Shown: piece after piece, positions 59,101-64,000 of the stretch
How positions within the stretch are numbered: position 1 is the stretch's first letter
How the letters are laid out: the number at the start of each line of letters is the position of its first letter
NCBI GenBank assembly: GCA_022495995.1
Contig: JAFEMH010001298.1
Span: forward strand, 124,001-188,000
Direction: 5' to 3'
Source: Adenophora triphylla var. japonica
Taxonomy: Eukaryota > Streptophyta > Magnoliopsida > Asterales > Campanulaceae
Length of the DNA: 64,000 nucleotides
Position numbers and translations under genes: made by a program
Notes under the pieces: generated by a model
Told to the model about the DNA's origin: nothing
Databases searched by the model: none
What the model saw: only the letters and a program-made list of their open reading frames with translations

Positions 59101-59687
59101 ATCATTACTTGTTGTTGACGATATGCTACGGGCATGAACAATGGATGTTAGTAGTCAATCATACGTATGGTTACCAGTGGTTGAGTGCGTATAATAGTAG
59201 TTATCATGCTAACATTAAGATAAAACTGTATGAGGCATAGTTTGGGAAGAAAATATCGATCTCTAATTTCTTTGGGTGAGTTTAGAGAAGCGAGCCTAAG
59301 GTAAACTGGCGCCAAGGTTCGTTAATCCATTTGAAGCTTTAGAAAAGGTTGGTGATTTGACTTGTAGACTGGCTTGGAGAAGCTTATAGAGTATTTGAAG
59401 TTTTAATGTGATATTGTAATGTATTTGGTGACACAAGTTGTAATACTTTTAATTGTTTATATTTTTATTGAGATCGTGAAAATTCGGGTTAGTGATAATT
59501 GCATGGTATTTGTGGAACAGTAGGTTGTGATATCGTATTATTAATGGAATTAGGAATCGTGGGAAGAATCACCATATTGAAGAGACTGTTTGGAAATTGA
59601 AGTCTGAGGTATACATGTAAGCCGAGACGGGTGGATCATTAGGTAAGTGACGGTCAAATTCGGGACGAATTTTCTTTAAGGAGTGAG
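56198..59687 (+). other. Non-coding interior of the LARD-like element
   Basis: No open frame of more than about 90 codons and no gag or pol motif in any frame. The + strand is T-, A- and G-rich and poor in C over kilobases, a strong strand asymmetry. Short GAGT/TTAG-like words recur without a clear period. The primer site is at its left end and the purine tract at its right end. Confidence 0.75.
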
Positions 59688-62270
59688 TGTAACGACCACT
59701 AACCCTAGGCACTATTTTAGTATAATATTATATGCTTTTAATATTATTGATAATATTATGTGTTCATTTTTATATACTTGATTTCTTATATTAGGATAAA
59801 ATGATAAGGAAATAAATAATGTTCTAGGGAAAAGTAATAATTTGAAATAAATAAAGTAATAGAATGGAGTGGTAATAAAATGGACAAATTAAATATTGTG
59901 AGATGGAAGGATATTTTAATTGGTTGAAAGAGTTATTTGGAAAAGTTAGGGAAGGGGGACAAATTCCCCTAATTTTCTCTCCTTTTTCCCAAAGTCAATG
60001 AAACCCATACTCCCATGTTTCTCCTACTCCTCCACCATCCGGCCCCCATGCTCCCTTTACCCATTTTTATACTCCATCCTTCTTCTTCTTCTTCTCCATT
60101 TTTATTTCTTTACAAAATTTCCACGGAAATCCCAACCTTGAAAGCCTCATTTCCTAAGCTCCTAGAGAAGGCAACTCTCCACCATTTCTCAATCCAAGAG
60201 TACATTTGTGATGGGTGCATCTAGGAGAGTTGATCAAGCCAAGAAGATCCTTAATCCACCTCTTAATTCCTAAGGTGAGTTATTATGACCTTTCCTTCGT
60301 TAAATGTTCATGAATACTAAATGTTGTTATGGTTGTGTTAATGGCTATTTGATGCTTTGGGAAGCCTTCTTGGAATTGAAGAATGTGTTAGTATTATAGA
60401 AATGGTTGTTGTTCATAAAAGTGGCCAAGAGTAGAAGTAAATGGGTTGGTGTGGATTGAATGGGAACTTTGAAAAATAGTAGTGAATTGGGTGGGAAACC
60501 AAGTGGGGATGATTTAGATTTAGGACATGATGCTTTGGGATTAAATGAGTTAAAATGAATTGAACAAAGTTAGGAATTTCCCTTAGGTTCACAAATTAAA
60601 GCACTTGGTTGGAAAATTGGTTTCTTGAGAATCATGTGGTAAATGACTTAGAATTATAACATAATTGGGTCTAAAATGATTTAGTATGTGAAGCATGAAA
60701 TTAGTAAGCTTTCTAGGTTCACACAAACAAAGGAAACTTGGTTGGGAACAAATGGGTATAGGTGATGAAGGATTTACGCAATTGTTTTGATTAAGGCTCG
60801 GGTCACGAGTCGTGCCTTGTGGCACGAGTCGTGCCTCGAGGAGTGGGGCGAGTCGTGATCGAGTTATAAGGAAGTCGTGCCTTGTAGGGGACGACGGATT
60901 CGAAGGAAGGTGCGATGGGCACGAGTCGTGCCCAGGGGACGAGTCGTGCCCTGGCACAGTTTTTCACATCAAATTTAGAGTCATTTAAACCTAACCAAAC
61001 TCGAACCGAAATAGAATCTCTTTAACCTAGATTAAAGTAGAATACTTTGGCTACACATTAATATCCTAAGTGATCAAAATGGAATTGGGGAAGTACTTTA
61101 AATGTTACTTGGAAAATGCTAGTTAACCTAGTTTGGTAACTTAACCGAAATGATTCCAACTTGGTAGAGTTAATCGGGATCCTTATAGAGATCATATATT
61201 ATCGTATAATGACTAAGTAAGATAGGTTGATGATATCTCATTATCTTCTTGGAGTATTTATTCATGGATTGTATTATGATTAGCATGTTACATAAATGCT
61301 TTGCACTCGATTATTGGTTGAACATGAGTATATTTTACCATGTGACTATATTGCTTATTTATGCATAGTGTGTTAAAGAAATGTTGCACTATGATGTTGG
61401 TTGAGCATGAGTATATTTTACCATGTTGCTACGTTGTTTATCCCCTTTGTGGATTTATTCAAGTATCTATTATGTGCTTGATTATGTGTGAGTCGGTGAC
61501 ATTTGGGGTATAACATAATACGATCAATTATGGAAGTGTGACCTAATGTGATCGGATTATGTTATACTGTGACCGTCCCTTCATGGCCACGGTTTGGGGT
61601 ATAGCATCTGTAGTGAGCCAAAAGCCTTACAGTAGTTGCTACTGTCTTATTTGGTTCCACTGAAAACGGGTCTTATAAGACGTGAGTATTGCTTAAGCTC
61701 GGCTGTAAGATTGGAGTATTATTATACCCAATGTTGTACGACTACTGTTCGGACGGGAAAAGGTAAACCAAGGTAATGTAAGGTGTTTACGCTTTTCCAA
61801 CGTGTTATGTGCAACTTGTTATGTGTTGCATCTTATATGGCATATTCTTTGCATTCATAATAGCTTGCTTTGAGATTTATTCTCACCCCTCTCCCTTTAC
61901 TGTTTTAGATTCCGAGACAGGTGGACCGGCCAAGTAAGGGCGGTGAGGAGTTTGGAGGTTATATTTTGGGAATTGTTGGGTTTGATTAGATTGGTATAGG
62001 AAGTGTACTTTAGTATAAATCATTTACGGGAATTGTATTATTAAATCTTCATTTATTGTTATAACCGATGTCTTTTTGTAACTAAACAGTTTCGTACTTT
62101 CTAAGTTAGTCAACTATTTCTCCATTGTGAAAAGGTGTAGACTTATTTTGAAAATGGTTATGTTATGTTTGGAAGTTAAATAAAAGGTTTTAAAATTTAA
62201 TTGAAATTTGGGTTAGTTTGAGGACGCTTCAGCTCGGGATACGTGTAGGTTCCGGGTCGGGGTCCTCACA
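59688..62270 (+). repeat. 3' LTR of the LARD-like element
   Basis: 2583 bp, collinear with the 5' LTR throughout, differing by scattered single-base changes and short indels. Ends GGTCCTCACA at 62270. Confidence 0.92.
60805..60957. repeat. Palindrome cluster in the LARD 3' LTR
   Basis: Perfect GGCACGAGTCGTGCC at 60821-60835 and 60918-60932; near copies at about 60803-60815 and 60937-60951. The 3' LTR keeps one perfect copy more than the 5' LTR. Confidence 0.9.
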
Positions 62271-63978
62271 TTTCTGGTCCGTCTCGAAATTCCAGGGATT
62301 CGATGATGATCTCTCTGATTCTCCTCCCTTCATTGTCGTTTACATTGAGGCCTTCTTCCTCCATAAGTTTATCGATGTCTGGAAGATCGTTCATTCCCGA
62401 GTGATGGTTGGCCCCCGAGTTCTGGTCATTGACGAGAATGGGGTCTTCCTCGGAGATGGGTAGAACTATGCCTTGGTCATCCGCAGTTTCTAGGACCATA
62501 GGCTCTTCTTCCAGAGTGGGTAGAGTTATGCCTTGGTCATCCACAATTTCTAGGACCATAGGTTTCTCTTCCTCACTTTCCCATACTTCACGGATATAGT
62601 TCATTCTAGAGCTAGTTTCCGTGGTTTTCTGAGATTTGGTGATCTTGATGTTCTCCTCGGGCGTATCTATCTCCACGCTTTTTGACTTTTTCCGGCTCTT
62701 GACAACATGTTCCAAGAAATCTTTGGGGGTTGCCCTCACGCATCCAATGCCAAAGACGAGTGGGAAATTTAACTCGTTGGTGAGGAAGGGAGGCTACCAT
62801 CCCAAGTTTGGCATGACTTGGAATGCCAATAATCGCATGATAGTCACTAGTCAAATCCATGACTATGAAAGTGACGGTAGCTGTGGCTCGGAAGGGATGA
62901 TCGCCGACTTCGAGTTCTAGTTCTACGGTTCCCTTTGCTCCAACCTTATGGTTGGTGAATCCTTCAAGCCTTCCATGATATGGCTCTAGCGCTGTGTCTT
63001 TCAACCCCATTTGTTGGAAGGTGAATAGTATAGGATGTCACGGGAGGCCCCGTATCAACAAAGAAGTCTTTCGTATTCAACATTGTCAATTCGGCCCTTG
63101 ATGACCAGTGGCTGCTCACGAGCTGCTCGACTTCCCGCCAACTCATTCGTAGAAAAACTAATGACTTCTCCTGCTGTATGGATCCAAGCAGGGACATGGT
63201 ATACTTTGCCTAGCTCGTGGATCTGATCCCTTAGCTTTCTGGTGGAGGTCACCTCTTCGCGGATCACATGTAGTTTAGCCTCTGTGAGGCCTTCGATCTT
63301 CATCCTCACTCTTGGAGTCATCTTCACTCTCCTCTTGCTTCCGCTTACGTTTGCCATCTTTCTTCATGACATAACGGTCTAATTTTCCCTCGTCAACCCA
63401 TTGTTGGATTATCTTCTTAAGGGCCCAACAACCATCAGTGGTGTGCCCGTTGTCCTTGTGAAAATCACAGTATTTGTTCTTGTTGCGGGGATACTTTGGG
63501 TTATCAGTCAGCGGACGAGGTGGAGGAAGGTTCACCATCTGCATGATTTCGGAGATGGGCTTTGTAAGAGGGTGAACTCCGGCTTCTGAGTCTTCCGGTT
63601 TTATTCTTTCCTTTCTTCTTGTTCCCATTGTCATTACGTCGGGAGTTAGTTGCTTCGGGTTCCGTCTTGTCGGCACCCCTTTTCTTTGTCTTGTCCTCGG
63701 CCATGGAAATGGCATAAGCCACTTTGTATAATTCGGCCTTGGAGCCGGGTTCCACTGGTGAGAGTTCATAAATGAGGGGGCAGATTTTAACCCGAGTTGA
63801 AGCAAACTATGACCTCCCTATCAGTGAGGCTTTCTTCGACTTGATCTGCCATTTTTCGGAACCTATTGTAGTAGCTGAGGGTGGTCTCTCCCTTCCCTTG
63901 CTCAATGTTGGCCAAGTCGGTTAATCTCATCTTCCTCTTCCCAGCCGTGGCAAAATGATCCAAGAACATTCTCCTCAT
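62271..63978 (-). pseudogene. Gypsy gag and protease region
   Basis: Leftwards from the edge: retrotransposon gag domain (LTDLANIEQGKGETTLSYYNRF, MADQVEESL, from 63978) and a cysteine-histidine motif (YCDFHKDNGHTTDGCW, about 63470) in a basic stretch. The protease-like region follows, with KDFFVDTGPPVT (63075, where D-T/S-G is expected and is present as DTG). Then comes AIIGIPSHAKLGMVAS (62830) in the retropepsin style, and an acidic linker with two similar PMVLE repeats (62560-62450). It ends at the LARD joint, 62275. Frames change near 63790, 63280, 63050 and 62740. Confidence 0.8.
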
Positions 63979-64000
63979 GCCCCTCCAGCAATCGATGCAA

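Larger units (their letters stand above)
53606..62270 (+). mobile_element. Complete non-autonomous LTR element (LARD-like), TSD TTTCT
   Basis: Near-identical LTRs at 53606-56196 and 59688-62270 begin TGTAACGACC and end GGTCGGGGTCCT(CACA). The target duplication TTTCT is at 53601-53605 and 62271-62275. The primer site TGGTATCAAAGC is at 56198-56209, close to the initiator-Met site. The purine tract TTAAGGAGTGAG is just before 59688. The interior of about 3.5 kb has no gag or pol. LTR size, TGTAACGACC start and layout fit a large retrotransposon derivative mobilised by a Gypsy (possibly Tekay/Del-like) relative. By eye the LTRs differ by few small indels, so the insertion is young. Confidence 0.9.
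49529..64000 (-). mobile_element. Ty3/Gypsy element (Tat type) in intron 1 of the GH3 gene, running off the right edge
   Basis: Minus-strand order from the right edge: gag, protease (63978-62271), RT, RNase H, integrase (53605-about 50960), antisense ORF promoter remnant, polypurine tract, 3' LTR (50406-49529). The pol part is split by an LTR element at 53606-62270. The integrase finger is similar to that of the Gypsy element at the window start. Several frame breaks and a truncated integrase make it non-functional. The 5' LTR lies beyond the window. Confidence 0.85.

Overview
The window is nuclear DNA of a flowering plant, very probably a eudicot. Support comes from spliced genes with GT-AG introns, a plant bHLH factor and a plant-type GH3 beta-xylosidase, CCCTAAA-type telomere-like repeats, and LTR retrotransposon, L1-type LINE, CACTA, hAT and Stowaway-like families. 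I cannot name the species. Host genes fill only a few kilobases; most of the rest is transposable elements, many nested inside each other.

Layout. 1-7614: the 3' part of a decayed Ty3/Gypsy element of the Tat (Retand/Ogre-like) type. It has pol on the + strand, a 33/66-bp tandem repeat behind pol, a spliced-looking additional ORF in antisense, and a 3' LTR. 7625-10062: a Stowaway-like MITE holding a hAT element with a perfect 8-bp target duplication, then a probable solo LTR. 10063-13869: AT-rich intergenic DNA with two more MITEs. 13870-16650: a three-exon SANT/Myb-domain gene (+). 17294-18978: a four-exon bHLH gene (-) of the bHLH93/bHLH61 type, with a small MITE in its last intron.

19581-45070 is a nest at least six levels deep: MITE > MITE > Copia > CACTA > L1-type LINE > two solo LTRs. 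Most joints are defined by target duplications I could read: TA for the inner MITE, AGAAA for Copia, TAT for CACTA, GCAGC and GTTGC for the solo LTRs. The CACTA element also holds long telomere-like arrays in opposite orientations, a broken plant-mobile-domain-like gene and a truncated TNP2-like transposase.

45071-48617 holds tandem TRIM-type mini-retrotransposons, a SINE-like tRNA-derived piece and a C-rich/T-rich minisatellite with strong G-quadruplex potential. From 48697 a GH3 beta-xylosidase/arabinofuranosidase gene begins, but only exon 1 is present. Its first intron is invaded at 49529 by a minus-strand Tat-type Gypsy element that runs off the right edge. That element is split by a complete non-autonomous LTR element (53606-62270, TSD TTTCT) with 2.6-kb LTRs and about 3.5 kb of non-coding interior.

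The least expected signal is a 15-bp CpG-bearing palindrome, GGCACGA(C/G)TCGTGCC. Nine perfect copies and several near copies cluster inside the LTRs of at least two unrelated retrotransposon lineages. Two further LTR families in the window carry their own different palindrome pairs near the promoter.
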